From NCBI RefSeq assembly GCF_000515315.1, contig NZ_KI911562.1, positions 2,254,501-2,318,500 of the forward strand: DNA of 64,000 nt, in the 5' to 3' direction. Positions 18,865 to 28,118 of this stretch are shown here, piece after piece. Numbering within the stretch: the first letter of the stretch is position 1; every line of letters starts with the position of its first letter. A program made the translations under genes and the position numbers. Below the pieces are notes generated by a model. It searched no databases. It worked only from the letters and a program-made list of their open reading frames with translations, and had not been told where the DNA came from. Source of the DNA: Asinibacterium sp. OR53 (GTDB lineage Bacteria > Bacteroidota > Bacteroidia > Chitinophagales > Chitinophagaceae).

Positions 18865-20820
18865 ATGAATAAAAATATTTTTCTCATTAAAATGATGTTT
18901 TTGTCAGGCGTGATCTTTTGTTCGTCCTGCCAGAAAAAATTCCTGGATGAGAACCTGACAACAGCGAGAAGCGTTGATTTCTACAAATCAGATGCCGGTA
19001 TCCAGGCATTGGCGGTGGGTACTTATTACCAGGTATTCAATACGCCTTTCAATGGAGAATGGATGTTTTGCAATACCAATTATGGCACCGATGAATTTCA
19101 TGTGGGCGGAGATGCTTCCAACGGTGTATGGAATGCTTACGATGTAGGTCTTAATTCAATTGTAACGTTGGTAAACGGTAATACAGCCGGCGATAACCTG
19201 CAATGGGATAACCTGTACCTGGGCATCGGCGATGCGAACCTCATCATTCAAAATGCTACTGCAAGTACTTCCACTTCCGATGCGATTAAAAAAGTGGCGT
19301 TGGGAGAAGGCTATTTCTTACGCGCTTATAATTACCTGAGACTGGTGAGTCAGTATGGAGGCGTTCCCCTTAAATTAAAACCCAGCACAGGCGTTGAACT
19401 GGAATTTACCAGGGCAACAGCTAAAGATATTTATGCGCAGATCATAACAGATTTTACGAGTGCCTATAACCTGTTACCCAATGGCGGCGCTCCTGCAAAG
19501 ATTACCAAAGATGCCGCAGCACATTATTTGGCAAAAGCCTATTTATTCAGGGCGAGTGAGATCAACGATTCATGGAACAGCGCAACAAAAGCGGCAGACC
19601 TGGCAGCGATAGGGCCATTGTGTGATGGCGTGATTGCCAATCACCCGCTCACTTCACAGTTTGCCGATCTGTGGAAATACACAGCGCCCGACGGAGCCAA
19701 TGAGAAACTGCCGGAAATCATTTTATCGGCACAGTTTACAGCCGATGCTTCTACCACCGGTTCCAATACCCAACACTTATATTATGCATCGCGTTACGAT
19801 GACCTGCCACAGATGCAACGCGATATGACGGGCGACAGGCCATTCAGCCGTTTGGCTACCAGTTATTTCATGTTCAGGGCTTATGATATGGTGAATGATT
19901 CGAGGTTCTGGAAAAGCTTCAGAACCAAAAGCAGGCTCAACAAATCTGCCGGTTCTTACTATACCAATGGCGATCTGGGCATCATGTTCGTGATCAACCA
20001 GCCGGGCGACAACCGTTTTGCAAAGTACAAACTGAACGATGTTGTTGTATACAGTAAAACCAATAAGACCATCCCCAACGTGTATGTAGCATATCCTGCC
20101 GGCACTACCAGCGATGGGGCCTTATTCGGCGATGTAAGATATCCTTCCTGCAGCAAGTTTTTAGATGGTTCGAGAACGGCATTGAATGATGTAAGGGGAC
20201 TGCGCGACATTACACTGGCCCGTTCTGCAGAAACTTACCTGATTGCGGCGGAAGCCAAGATCAGGCTTGCCAATATGGGATCTGCTGCTTATACCGATGC
20301 GCTGCCTTATATCAACGCTGTGCGTGCCCGTGCCCAATACAAGGCAGGGGAGGACCGTTCTGCTTATTATGATGGCGGGGCGGCTTTGGGGGCTTCTATT
20401 TCCGGGCAGAACCCATCGATAAATTCTTTTATAGCGGAGAATTCGTATTATGAATCCAATAATATAGCGCCCACCACAACGGCTACCAGCCTGGCTGCAC
20501 TTGATATCACTGCATTACCGGCCGGTGATGAATACATCATCAGCAAGCTGGGTTATACCAACACATACGACAGGATGCTGTGTTTTGTGCTGAATGAACG
20601 TTCACGTGAACTTTGCGGGGAGTTCAAACGTTGGGAAGACCTGGCAAGGACCAAAACACTGGTAGCAAGGGCCAAAGCCTTTAACCCTGAAGCGGTTGCC
20701 AACATTAAAGATTTTCATAGCCTGCGCCCGATACCGCAGCAGTACCTCGATGGTATTCAGCAAAACGGTGTTGCGTTGACGCCTGCACAAAAAACTGCGC
20801 AGCAGAACCCGGGATATTGA
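18865..20820 (+). CDS. SusD/RagB family surface lipoprotein
   Basis: Protein of 651 residues. The lipoprotein signal ends FCSSC with lipid-anchored C22, followed by QKKFLDENLT, the usual SusD mature N-terminus. TPR-like helices follow (FLRAYNYLRLVSQYGGVPL; later LARSAETYLIAAEAKIRL), and the C-terminal part has NERSRELCGEFKRWEDLART, characteristic of the family. It caps the SusC barrel and binds the glycan outside the cell. The upstream open frame beginning at 18808 overlaps susC; ATG at 18865 gives the lipoprotein start. Confidence 0.93.
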   Translation: MNKNIFLIKMMFLSGVIFCSSCQKKFLDENLTTARSVDFYKSDAGIQALAVGTYYQVFNTPFNGEWMFCNTNYGTDEFHVGGDASNGVWNAYDVGLNSIVTLVNGNTAGDNLQWDNLYLGIGDANLIIQNATASTSTSDAIKKVALGEGYFLRAYNYLRLVSQYGGVPLKLKPSTGVELEFTRATAKDIYAQIITDFTSAYNLLPNGGAPAKITKDAAAHYLAKAYLFRASEINDSWNSATKAADLAAIGPLCDGVIANHPLTSQFADLWKYTAPDGANEKLPEIILSAQFTADASTTGSNTQHLYYASRYDDLPQMQRDMTGDRPFSRLATSYFMFRAYDMVNDSRFWKSFRTKSRLNKSAGSYYTNGDLGIMFVINQPGDNRFAKYKLNDVVVYSKTNKTIPNVYVAYPAGTTSDGALFGDVRYPSCSKFLDGSRTALNDVRGLRDITLARSAETYLIAAEAKIRLANMGSAAYTDALPYINAVRARAQYKAGEDRSAYYDGGAALGASISGQNPSINSFIAENSYYESNNIAPTTTATSLAALDITALPAGDEYIISKLGYTNTYDRMLCFVLNERSRELCGEFKRWEDLARTKTLVARAKAFNPEAVANIKDFHSLRPIPQQYLDGIQQNGVALTPAQKTAQQNPGY

Positions 20821-20852
20821 GGATGTTAACATAGCTGAACAGGATGCTAATA

Positions 20853-20896
20853 ATCCAGTGTTTTTTGTACTTAAGAAGTGGCACAAAACACTGGAT
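20853..20896 (+). terminator. Hairpin between susD and the downstream oxidoreductase genes
   Basis: Arms ATCCAGTGTTTT and AAAACACTGGAT form a perfect 12-bp stem with a loop of about 20 bases, starting 33 bases after the SusD stop and ending 34 bases before the next start codon. No T-run follows. It may be an mRNA processing or stability element that lowers expression of the downstream genes relative to SusC/D, or a weak terminator. Confidence 0.4.
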
Positions 20897-20929
20897 ATTA
20901 ATTATTTTGTGCGAACAAATGCTTCCATT

Positions 20930-22087
20930 ATGAAACCTCACGATGCACTCAGAAGAAAATTATTAAAAGATACAGCCAGGGCTTCCGGATTGATGCTCAT
21001 GTCGCCACTCATGGCAGGGGCCAGGTCAATGGAGTCTACCCAAAAAGAAAAAGTCCTGAACATTGCACCCGGCCGGATCAAGTTTGGCGTTGTTAATATC
21101 AACCATGGCCATATTTATGGTATGGTGGAAGCCGTAACAAGAGGCGGTGGTGAGATGGTGGCTGTGTATGCAAAAGAGCCCGACCTGCTGAATGCGTTCC
21201 ATAAAAGATATCCCAATTGTAAAATAGCCAAAAGCGAACAGGAGATACTGGAAGACCCTTCCATACAACTGGTGCTGAGTTCCGGCATACCCGATCAGCG
21301 GGCGCCGCTCGGCATCAGGGTCATGCAGCATGGTAAAGATTACCTGACCGATAAGCCGGGTATCATTACGCTGGAAGAATTTGCACAGGTAAAAAAAGTG
21401 CAGAAAGAAACCAGGCGCATCTACATGATCATGTATAGTGAGCGATTGGAAAACAAAGCCACCATCAAAGCTGGGGAACTGGTGAAACAGGGAGCTATTG
21501 GAAAAGTGATTCAAACCGTTAACCTGGCACCGCACCGCATAAGCCTCACCAGCCGGCCCGATTGGTTCTTCGATAAAAAAAGGTATGGTGGAATTCTTAC
21601 GGATATTGGCTCTCACCAGTTCGATCAGTATCTCTATTTCACCGGCACTACAAAAGCAGAAGTGCTCATGTCTCAAACAGGCAACGTGCATTATCCGCAA
21701 TATCCCCATTTTGAAGATTTTGGTGATGTGATGCTCAGTGGTAATGGCGGTACAGGTTATATCAGGGTAGATTGGTTTACACCCGATGGTTTGGATACCT
21801 GGGGAGATGGCCGGTTGACCATATTGGGCACCGATGGATACATTGAAGTGAGAAAAAATACAGATGTAGCTTCGGGCAACAAAGGTGGCAATCACCTGTA
21901 CCTGGTTAACCAGAAAGAAATGATCCACATGGATTGTAATAAGGAAACACTTCCTTTCGGTCCTTTGTTTGTGGATGATATCATCAACAGAACAGAAACT
22001 GCCATGCCACAGGCAGATTGTTTTTTGGCTACCGAACTGGCATTGATCGCGCAGAAAAAAGCCAGGCCCATGACGTTTAAAAAATAA
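20930..22087 (+). CDS. Gfo/Idh/MocA family oxidoreductase with Tat-like signal
   Basis: Protein of 385 residues. The N-terminus has a twin-arginine-like motif (RRKLLKD) followed by a hydrophobic stretch and MAGA, so export by the Tat system is predicted, consistent with an NAD(P)-loaded enzyme folded before transport. The catalytic-lysine motif appears as TDKPG and the GG-x3-D-x-G-x-H signature as GGILTDIGSHQFDQ. Such enzymes oxidise or reduce sugar carbons. The chosen start at 20930 excludes an upstream in-frame extension through the intergenic hairpin. First of three related genes in the locus. Confidence 0.82.
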   Translation: MKPHDALRRKLLKDTARASGLMLMSPLMAGARSMESTQKEKVLNIAPGRIKFGVVNINHGHIYGMVEAVTRGGGEMVAVYAKEPDLLNAFHKRYPNCKIAKSEQEILEDPSIQLVLSSGIPDQRAPLGIRVMQHGKDYLTDKPGIITLEEFAQVKKVQKETRRIYMIMYSERLENKATIKAGELVKQGAIGKVIQTVNLAPHRISLTSRPDWFFDKKRYGGILTDIGSHQFDQYLYFTGTTKAEVLMSQTGNVHYPQYPHFEDFGDVMLSGNGGTGYIRVDWFTPDGLDTWGDGRLTILGTDGYIEVRKNTDVASGNKGGNHLYLVNQKEMIHMDCNKETLPFGPLFVDDIINRTETAMPQADCFLATELALIAQKKARPMTFKK

Positions 22088-22098
22088 GTTATTTAAAC

Positions 22099-22210
22099 CG
22101 TCATCCCGAGCGAGCGAAGCGAGTCGAGGGACCTGCTGAATATTCGGGCAGATCCCTCGGCTGCGCTCGGGATGACGTTCGTTAATTTGCTTCGCTCGCT
22201 CAGGATGACG
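22099..22210. repeat. REP-like palindromic repeat, copy A
   Basis: Begins CGTCATCCCGAGCG, has inverted AGGGACCTGCTGAA and CAGATCCCT arms, and ends in CGGGATGACG, plus an extra half-unit CTTCGCTCGCTCAGGATGACG. The same element occurs at 56154, 56426 and 57707. It lies between two co-oriented oxidoreductase genes and forms a long stem-loop on either strand. Confidence 0.85.
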
Positions 22211-22224
22211 ATCAAATATTCATT

Positions 22225-23670
22225 ATGAAAAAAGAAAAAAAAGGTGTTGGCAGAAGAGAATTCCTCGGTAATAGCATCAAAGCTACCCTGGGAACCGCCC
22301 TGGCGGTAAATTTCCCCACGATTGTACCGGCCAGTGTATTCGGTAAAAATGCCCCGAGCAATATGATCAATGTAGGATCTATTGGTTGCGGCAGGATATC
22401 GATTACCCATGATATGAGCGGTATTGCGAGATATGCCGGCGCCAGGATCATGGCCGTTTGTGATCTCGATAAAAACCGAGCAAATGCAGGCCCCGCAGCC
22501 GTAAGAGCGAATTATACAAGAGCAGCTGCATTCAACGGCGGACTGAAAGGCGATTGGGATATCAAAGTATATTATGACTATAAAGAGTTGCTGGCAAACA
22601 AAGACATTGATGCGGTGCACATCAGCCTGCCCGATCACCAGCATGCCATTGTAGGTGTGCATGCAGTGAATGCCGGTAAAGATGTGTATTTGCAAAAGCC
22701 TGCTGCATTAACGATTGAAGAAGGCAGGATATTAAGCAATGCAGTAAAAAAGGCCGGGCGCATTTTGCAAATGGGCAGCCAGCAACGATCCATCGATCCA
22801 TGGCCTCAATTCAAAAAAGTATGCGAGCTCGTAAGGAACGGAAGGATCGGTGAATTGAAAACAGTAGAAGTAGGATTGCCGGGTGACCCTGGTGGAGGAA
22901 ACAGAGCCGCCATGCCGGTGCCAGCCAGCCTGGATTACGATGCATGGCTGGGCGCTACACCCGATGTATATTATACGGAAGACAGGGTACATGCACAGGA
23001 TTTTACCATGAAAGGCATTACGAGCCGTCCCGGATGGTTACGTTGCGAACAGTTTGGCGCCGGCATGATCACAGGCTGGGGCGCCCATCATATCGATATA
23101 GCGCATTGGGGAATGGGTATGGAATATTCAGGGCCTGTTGAGATCTGGGGCAAAGGGTCTTTTCCTACCGACGACCCCGCCTATAAAGGATTGTGGGATG
23201 TGCACGGCATCTTCAGAACAGAAGCCTTATACGCGAACGGCGTACACATGATCGTTTCCAATGAATTGCCCAACGGTGTAAAATTCATTGGTACGGAAGG
23301 CTGGTTATGGACAACCCGCGGTAATTACCGCGTTACAGATTCCGATCCGGTTGCAGACAGCAGCGGCATCAAACCGATCGATGCCAGCAATCCCAAAATA
23401 TTGCAATCGGTGATCGGTCCGAATGAAGTTCATTTATACGAAAGCTCTGAACAGCATATCAACTGGCTCGATTGCGTTAAATCAAGAAAACAGCCATCTG
23501 CCCCTGTTGAAGTTGGCCATCGTTCCTGCAGCGCCTGCCTGTTGCACCATATTGCCATGAAGGTGAAAAGGAAGATTTATTGGGACCCTGTAAACGAGGT
23601 CTTTAAAAACAACGACAAAGAAGCAACGGCTATGTTGTCACGTCCACGCAGAAAAAAATATGATTTTTAA
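22225..23670 (+). CDS. Tat-exported Gfo/Idh/MocA family oxidoreductase (GH109-like)
   Basis: Protein of 481 residues with a clear twin-arginine signal (GRREFLGNS at about 9-17, then a hydrophobic stretch). The Rossmann motif is GSIGCGRIS, and the lysine motif appears as YLQKPAALTIEEG. The C-terminal region has the AGMITGWGAHHIDIAHWGMG segment typical of exported Gfo/Idh/MocA enzymes and of GH109-type NAD-dependent glycosidases. It is predicted to act on glycosides in the periplasm. Whether it is a glycosidase or a glycoside 3-dehydrogenase cannot be decided by eye. It overlaps nothing and is followed after 13 bases by the third oxidoreductase gene. Confidence 0.82.
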   Translation: MKKEKKGVGRREFLGNSIKATLGTALAVNFPTIVPASVFGKNAPSNMINVGSIGCGRISITHDMSGIARYAGARIMAVCDLDKNRANAGPAAVRANYTRAAAFNGGLKGDWDIKVYYDYKELLANKDIDAVHISLPDHQHAIVGVHAVNAGKDVYLQKPAALTIEEGRILSNAVKKAGRILQMGSQQRSIDPWPQFKKVCELVRNGRIGELKTVEVGLPGDPGGGNRAAMPVPASLDYDAWLGATPDVYYTEDRVHAQDFTMKGITSRPGWLRCEQFGAGMITGWGAHHIDIAHWGMGMEYSGPVEIWGKGSFPTDDPAYKGLWDVHGIFRTEALYANGVHMIVSNELPNGVKFIGTEGWLWTTRGNYRVTDSDPVADSSGIKPIDASNPKILQSVIGPNEVHLYESSEQHINWLDCVKSRKQPSAPVEVGHRSCSACLLHHIAMKVKRKIYWDPVNEVFKNNDKEATAMLSRPRRKKYDF

Positions 23671-23683
23671 TTCCAGGTTTATC

Positions 23684-25066
23684 ATGAAAAAAACATTCAT
23701 CACCCTATTTTCTATTTCTTCCATGCTTTTATCCTGCACGATGCATCAAAGCAATAAGAGCAGACCCTATCACCTGATCACGCTCGATCCCGGACATTTC
23801 CATGCGGCACTGGTGCAGAAAACAATGTACGACCAGGTAGATTCAGTAGTTCATGTATATGCACCCAGGGGCAATGACCTGGATCTGCACATCAAAAGGA
23901 TCGATGGCTATAATAACCGGAAAGACAACCCTACCGCATGGAAAGAAGAAGTCTATATCGGGAATGATTTTTTTGAGAAGATGATCAGCGAGAAGAAAGG
24001 GAATATTGTTGTGCTGGCGGGCAATAACGAAAAAAAATCCGATTATATCCTGCAGTCACTGCAAAATGGCTTGCATGTTTTGGGCGATAAGCCAATGGCC
24101 ATCAACAGTGAAGGCTTTGCGAAGATCCAGACCGCCTTTGAAACAGCTAAGAAGAATCATTTATTGCTGTACGATATCATGACGGAGCGCTTTGAGATCA
24201 CTACCATATTGCAGCGCGAGCTTTCCATGATCCCTGAAATCTTTGGCCAGCTTCAGGAAGGTACAGCCGCAGATCCCGCCGTAGTAAAAGAAAGCGTGCA
24301 TTATTTGTATAAGTATGTATCGGGTAATGTACTCACAAGGCCCGAATGGTTTTTAGACGTAACCAAACAGGGTGAAGGTATTGCCGATGTAATGACACAC
24401 CTGGTTGACCTGGTGCAGTGGGAATGCTTCCCCGAAAAACCGATCGATTATAAAAATGATATCCAGATCAGTGCGGCAAAACACTGGCCAACAGAACTTA
24501 CGCTGAGCGAATTCAAAACGATCACGCAATCCAACGGCTTCCCCGCTTACTTATCCAAGAATGTGATCAAAGACTCCATACTCCAGTATTATTGTAATGG
24601 AGAGATCGATTACAAATTGAAAAACATACACGTTAAAACAACCGCTTTATGGAAATATAAAGCACCGGAAGGAACAGGAGATACTTATTATTCCCTGATG
24701 AAAGGGACCAAAGCAACGTTGCTGATAGATCAGGGGCAGGCGGAACAGTACAAACCCACTTTATACATCAAACCGGCGGCCAATACCAGCGAGTATGAAG
24801 CTGCTTTACAAGCTCAATTCAAAAAGATAGAACAACAACACCCCGGTGTAGAATTGAAAAAGATCAACGATGGCTGGCAGGTGATCATTCCTGAAAAATA
24901 TAAAGAAGGGCATGAAGCACATTTCGGCATGGTATTTAAACAATTTTTAAATTACCTGCAGAACAACAACATGCCCCCATGGGAAGTGCCCAATATGCTG
25001 GCAAAATATTATACTACCACCCAGGCTTTGGCAATGGCACAACAGGCGCAAGGCCATACAAAATAG
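23684..25066 (+). CDS. Lipoprotein Gfo/Idh/MocA-like oxidoreductase
   Basis: Protein of 460 residues with a lipobox LLSC (lipid Cys at 18) rather than a Tat motif. The Rossmann-like segment is degenerate (ITLDPGHFHAALVQ), the lysine motif is GDKPMAIN, and the putative catalytic region reads GEGIADVMTHLVDLVQW. This matches the Bacteroidota group with a 'putative oxidoreductase C-terminal domain'. It is anchored to a membrane, facing the periplasm or cell surface. Because Sec export unfolds proteins, how it obtains a dinucleotide cofactor is an open question. The last gene before a strong terminator; ATG at 23684 chosen over 23660. Confidence 0.78.
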   Translation: MKKTFITLFSISSMLLSCTMHQSNKSRPYHLITLDPGHFHAALVQKTMYDQVDSVVHVYAPRGNDLDLHIKRIDGYNNRKDNPTAWKEEVYIGNDFFEKMISEKKGNIVVLAGNNEKKSDYILQSLQNGLHVLGDKPMAINSEGFAKIQTAFETAKKNHLLLYDIMTERFEITTILQRELSMIPEIFGQLQEGTAADPAVVKESVHYLYKYVSGNVLTRPEWFLDVTKQGEGIADVMTHLVDLVQWECFPEKPIDYKNDIQISAAKHWPTELTLSEFKTITQSNGFPAYLSKNVIKDSILQYYCNGEIDYKLKNIHVKTTALWKYKAPEGTGDTYYSLMKGTKATLLIDQGQAEQYKPTLYIKPAANTSEYEAALQAQFKKIEQQHPGVELKKINDGWQVIIPEKYKEGHEAHFGMVFKQFLNYLQNNNMPPWEVPNMLAKYYTTTQALAMAQQAQGHTK

Positions 25067-25103
25067 GGTCTTTGCCTTACAGAGCCGATTTAAAAAGATA
25101 TAT

Positions 25104-25139
25104 GACCGCCAGGAGTTGATCTTCTGGCGGTCTTTTTTT
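25104..25139 (+). terminator. Rho-independent terminator closing the Sus/oxidoreductase operon
   Basis: Perfect 9-bp stem GACCGCCAG / CTGGCGGTC followed by a run of seven T. It marks the end of the transcript that begins at the SusC gene and separates it from the GH5 gene. Confidence 0.9.
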
Positions 25140-25194
25140 ACTATTGTCTACTGAAAATACAGACCACGCAACTTTTCTCTTTTAAATAACGATT

Positions 25195-26967
25195 ATGCTG
25201 CTGAAAACATTTTTTTACCGGAGCTTTTACATTGGGTTATTCATGTTGTTGTGTTACACTGTTCCAGCCCAGGGATTCCTGAAAGTGAACGGACAGCAAA
25301 TTGTAAACGACAAAGACAAAAACGTTTTATTAAGAAGCATCGGTTTGGGCGGATGGATGATACAGGAAGGTTATATGCTTCGCCTGGAAGGAGAAGGCAT
25401 GCAGCATAAGATCAAAAGCAGGATCGAACAGTTGATCGGTAAGCAGGCAACGGATTCTTTTTATCATCGATGGAGAAAGAACCACATCAGCAGGGCAGAG
25501 GTAGACTCGCTGAAAGTATGGGGTTTTAATGCCATCAGGTTGCCTATGCATTTTAACCTGTTCACGCTGCCTGTTGATGAAGAGCCGGTAAAGGGGCAGC
25601 ATACATGGCTGAAAGGAGGATTTCAACTTGTTGATAGTTTATTGGCATGGTGTAAAAAAGCGCATGTCTATCTTATCCTGGATTTGCATGCGGCGCCGGG
25701 CGGACAGGGAAATGACCTGAACATTGCTGACCGGGATGCTTCCAAACCCTCGTTATGGGAAAGCCGGGAGAACCAGCTAAAGACCATCGCCCTTTGGGAG
25801 AAAATTGCCCAACGTTATGCAAATGAACCGTGGATAGGAGGCTATGATCTGCTCAATGAACCCAACTGGGGTTTTTCTTTAAACCCCAAGGACCGCAATG
25901 GAATATGGGAACAGCATAATGAGCCGTTATGGATTTTCCTGAAAGAAGTTACAGAGGCTGTTCGTAAAGTAGATACCCGCCACTTGTTGATCATTGAAGG
26001 CAATGGTTGGGGCAATAATTATGCAGGGCTGCCGTCTATCTGGGACAAAAACTTATGCATCAGTTTTCACAAGTACTGGAATTACAATGACCAGCAATCG
26101 ATAAAAAACATACTGGACTCCCGTCAACGGTACAATGTGCCGGTATGGCTTGGAGAAACGGGAGAGAATTCCAATGTATGGTTCCGGGAAGCTGTTGCTT
26201 TGCTGGAACAGCACAATATCGGCTGGAGCTGGTGGCCATTGAAGAAAATGGGGGTGAACAATCCATTGGAAGTGAAAGTGCCTAACGACTATGGAAAGGT
26301 CTTAAGCTATTGGAACGGCACCGGTCCCAAACCAACGAAAGCAGCAGCTGAAAAAATATTCTTCCAACTGGCAGAGAATGTAAAATTCAAAAATTGCCTG
26401 GTTCACAGGGATGTATTGGATGCCCTGTTCCGGCAGGTGCATTCTTCTGAAGCAATTCCTTTTACTAATCATCGGAAAAGCAACACAGGTTTGATCATCT
26501 ATGCTACAGATTATGATTTAGGCCGGAGCGGCAGTGCCTATCTCGACATGGATTCTGCAGATTATCATATTTCATCAGGAGGCTCCTGGCAAGTATGGAA
26601 CAAAGGGCGGGTGTACCGCAACGATGGTGTGGATATTGATGTAAACGACGATCCTTTGTCAAATGGCTATAAGGTTACTAAAATGGAAGATGGCGAATGG
26701 CTGAATTATACTTTCTTTTTGTCTGCACCGGCTACTTATCATATCCGCATACGCCTCGCTGCATCCTCGCCCGATCAGAAGATAGCAATAAGTATAAACG
26801 GAGATGCGCCGCAAGTTACCAGTTTGAATCCGGCTGAAAACGAAAAACAAAAATGGCAAACAATAGAAGTAGCGCAAAAGCTGCTGCCAAAGGGAAAAAA
26901 TACCATCCGCATCTATGCTAAAAGCAATCAAATGGAATTCGGGTTTATTCAACTAACCAAATTGTAA
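25195..26967 (+). CDS. Secreted GH5-family glycosidase with C-terminal carbohydrate-binding domain
   Basis: Protein of 590 residues. After a signal peptide (about 1-26, ending VPAQG) comes a (beta/alpha)8 barrel with the SIGLGGWM segment near 47, DLHAAPGGQ, acid/base E222 in LLNEPNW and nucleophile E321 in WLGETGEN: the GH5 catalytic pair. Residues about 440-590 form a beta-sandwich of CBM6/CBM35 type (ending MEFGFIQLTKL). It probably cleaves beta-glucans or mannans outside the cytoplasm. The gene follows the operon terminator and so has its own promoter, but its position suggests it serves the same glycan system. Confidence 0.86.
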   Translation: MLLKTFFYRSFYIGLFMLLCYTVPAQGFLKVNGQQIVNDKDKNVLLRSIGLGGWMIQEGYMLRLEGEGMQHKIKSRIEQLIGKQATDSFYHRWRKNHISRAEVDSLKVWGFNAIRLPMHFNLFTLPVDEEPVKGQHTWLKGGFQLVDSLLAWCKKAHVYLILDLHAAPGGQGNDLNIADRDASKPSLWESRENQLKTIALWEKIAQRYANEPWIGGYDLLNEPNWGFSLNPKDRNGIWEQHNEPLWIFLKEVTEAVRKVDTRHLLIIEGNGWGNNYAGLPSIWDKNLCISFHKYWNYNDQQSIKNILDSRQRYNVPVWLGETGENSNVWFREAVALLEQHNIGWSWWPLKKMGVNNPLEVKVPNDYGKVLSYWNGTGPKPTKAAAEKIFFQLAENVKFKNCLVHRDVLDALFRQVHSSEAIPFTNHRKSNTGLIIYATDYDLGRSGSAYLDMDSADYHISSGGSWQVWNKGRVYRNDGVDIDVNDDPLSNGYKVTKMEDGEWLNYTFFLSAPATYHIRIRLAASSPDQKIAISINGDAPQVTSLNPAENEKQKWQTIEVAQKLLPKGKNTIRIYAKSNQMEFGFIQLTKL

Positions 26968-27035
26968 TCAAAGAATAGACTTAAACGTGCACACAATGCA
27001 GGTATAACCCACTTAACAAAAAATGGGATTACATT

Positions 27036-27842
27036 ATGAGAAAAGAAGCATCCATACGGGGAATAACAATGGTATTTGATGAGGTTGGTGCCGGGGAAGC
27101 CATCCTGCTGATACATGGACAGCCGTTCAACAGAAGCATGTGGGATGACCAAAAAGAAATGCTGGCCAGAAATTATCGCCTGATCATTCCCGACTTACGG
27201 GGATACGGTGAAACAGGGCAGGGTAAAGACATCATTTTACTCGACGAACTTGCCCTGGATCTATTGCATTTACTGGACCACCTCTCTATCAAAAAAGCGA
27301 TAGTGATTTCCCTTTCGATGGGTGGTCAAATAGCATTAGAAATGTATACATGGGCACCTCATCTGTTTAAAGCAATCATTTTTGCCAACACGGAAGCACG
27401 GGCCGAAAATGAAGCTGGCTATCAAAACCGGATTGAACTTTCGAAAAGAATATTATCCGGAGGGATGGAAAAATTCACAAATGAAAGGATCAGGCATTTT
27501 ATGTGCACGAATACCTTTACACATAAACCAGAGGTCGTGAGCAGGGTAGAAAAGATGATGAAGACAACGCCTGCAGCGGGGTCATCGGCAGTTCAAAGAG
27601 GGCGGGCAGAGCGCAGGGACTACACTCAGTTGCTTGAAAAAATAGACTTCCCTGTGTTGATCATTGTAGGGGATCAGGATGAATTTACCCCGTTAGAATC
27701 ATCAGCGTATATACACCAAAGGATCAAGGGATCAACGTTGGCAATCATTCCTGACTGCGGACATATATCAAATATGGAACAGCCCGAAGCATTCAATAAA
27801 GTAATTTCAAAATTTCTAAGTGAACAGGTGGGATTTCAATGA
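27036..27842 (+). CDS. Alpha/beta hydrolase fold protein
   Basis: Protein of 268 residues with the standard alpha/beta hydrolase layout: HGQPFNRSMWDDQ (oxyanion-hole loop), nucleophile Ser in SLSMGGQ, a late-acid region VGDQDEFTP, and a catalytic His in PDCGHISNMEQP. No signal peptide, so cytoplasmic. It resembles the 3-oxoadipate enol-lactonase/haloperoxidase-like branch, but the substrate is not predictable. It is monocistronic and a little more AT-rich than its neighbours. Confidence 0.82.
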   Translation: MRKEASIRGITMVFDEVGAGEAILLIHGQPFNRSMWDDQKEMLARNYRLIIPDLRGYGETGQGKDIILLDELALDLLHLLDHLSIKKAIVISLSMGGQIALEMYTWAPHLFKAIIFANTEARAENEAGYQNRIELSKRILSGGMEKFTNERIRHFMCTNTFTHKPEVVSRVEKMMKTTPAAGSSAVQRGRAERRDYTQLLEKIDFPVLIIVGDQDEFTPLESSAYIHQRIKGSTLAIIPDCGHISNMEQPEAFNKVISKFLSEQVGFQ

Positions 27843-27869
27843 GACCTTCGCCGGCATGTTGAAACAAAA

Positions 27870-27897
27870 AGCCCGCAGAACAATCATTCTACGGGCT
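27870..27897 (-). terminator. Terminator for the tRNA-Asp transcript (possibly bidirectional)
   Basis: AGCCCG-x-AGAA and TTCT-x-CGGGCT arms with a 6-base loop. On the minus strand the stem is followed by TTTTTG, which suits termination downstream of the tRNA gene. On the plus strand only a weak T-tract follows. Confidence 0.65.
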
Positions 27898-27922
27898 TAT
27901 AAATTGTGGTAAACTAACCTTG

Positions 27923-27996
27923 CGGACTGGACGGGACTCGAACCCGCGACCTCCGCCGTGACAGGGCGGCATTCTAACCAACTGAACTACCAATCC
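27923..27996 (-). tRNA. tRNA-Asp (anticodon GTC)
   Basis: On the minus strand the sequence folds into a full cloverleaf. The acceptor GGATTGG pairs with CCAGTCC (one G-T wobble), the D-arm contains AGTTGGTT, and the anticodon loop reads CTGTCAC with anticodon GTC between GCCGC/GCGGC-type arms. The T-arm is GCGGG-TTCGAGT-CCCGT, and the discriminator base is G. The 3' CCA is not encoded. Confidence 0.95.
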
Positions 27997-28118
27997 GTTC
28001 CTCAAGCAGGCCTTTACGGCCGTTTTCGGGACGGCAAAGATAAGGGTAAACTGTTTTTTTAAACAAATCTTTCTTTAAAAAAATTCAAACCGTAATTTTA
28101 CCCGCTCAACACCATACT

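Noticed and set aside
21026-21928. 300-codon minus-strand open frame opposite the first Gfo/Idh/MocA gene
   Set aside because: It lies wholly within a well-supported gene on the other strand and shows no domain.
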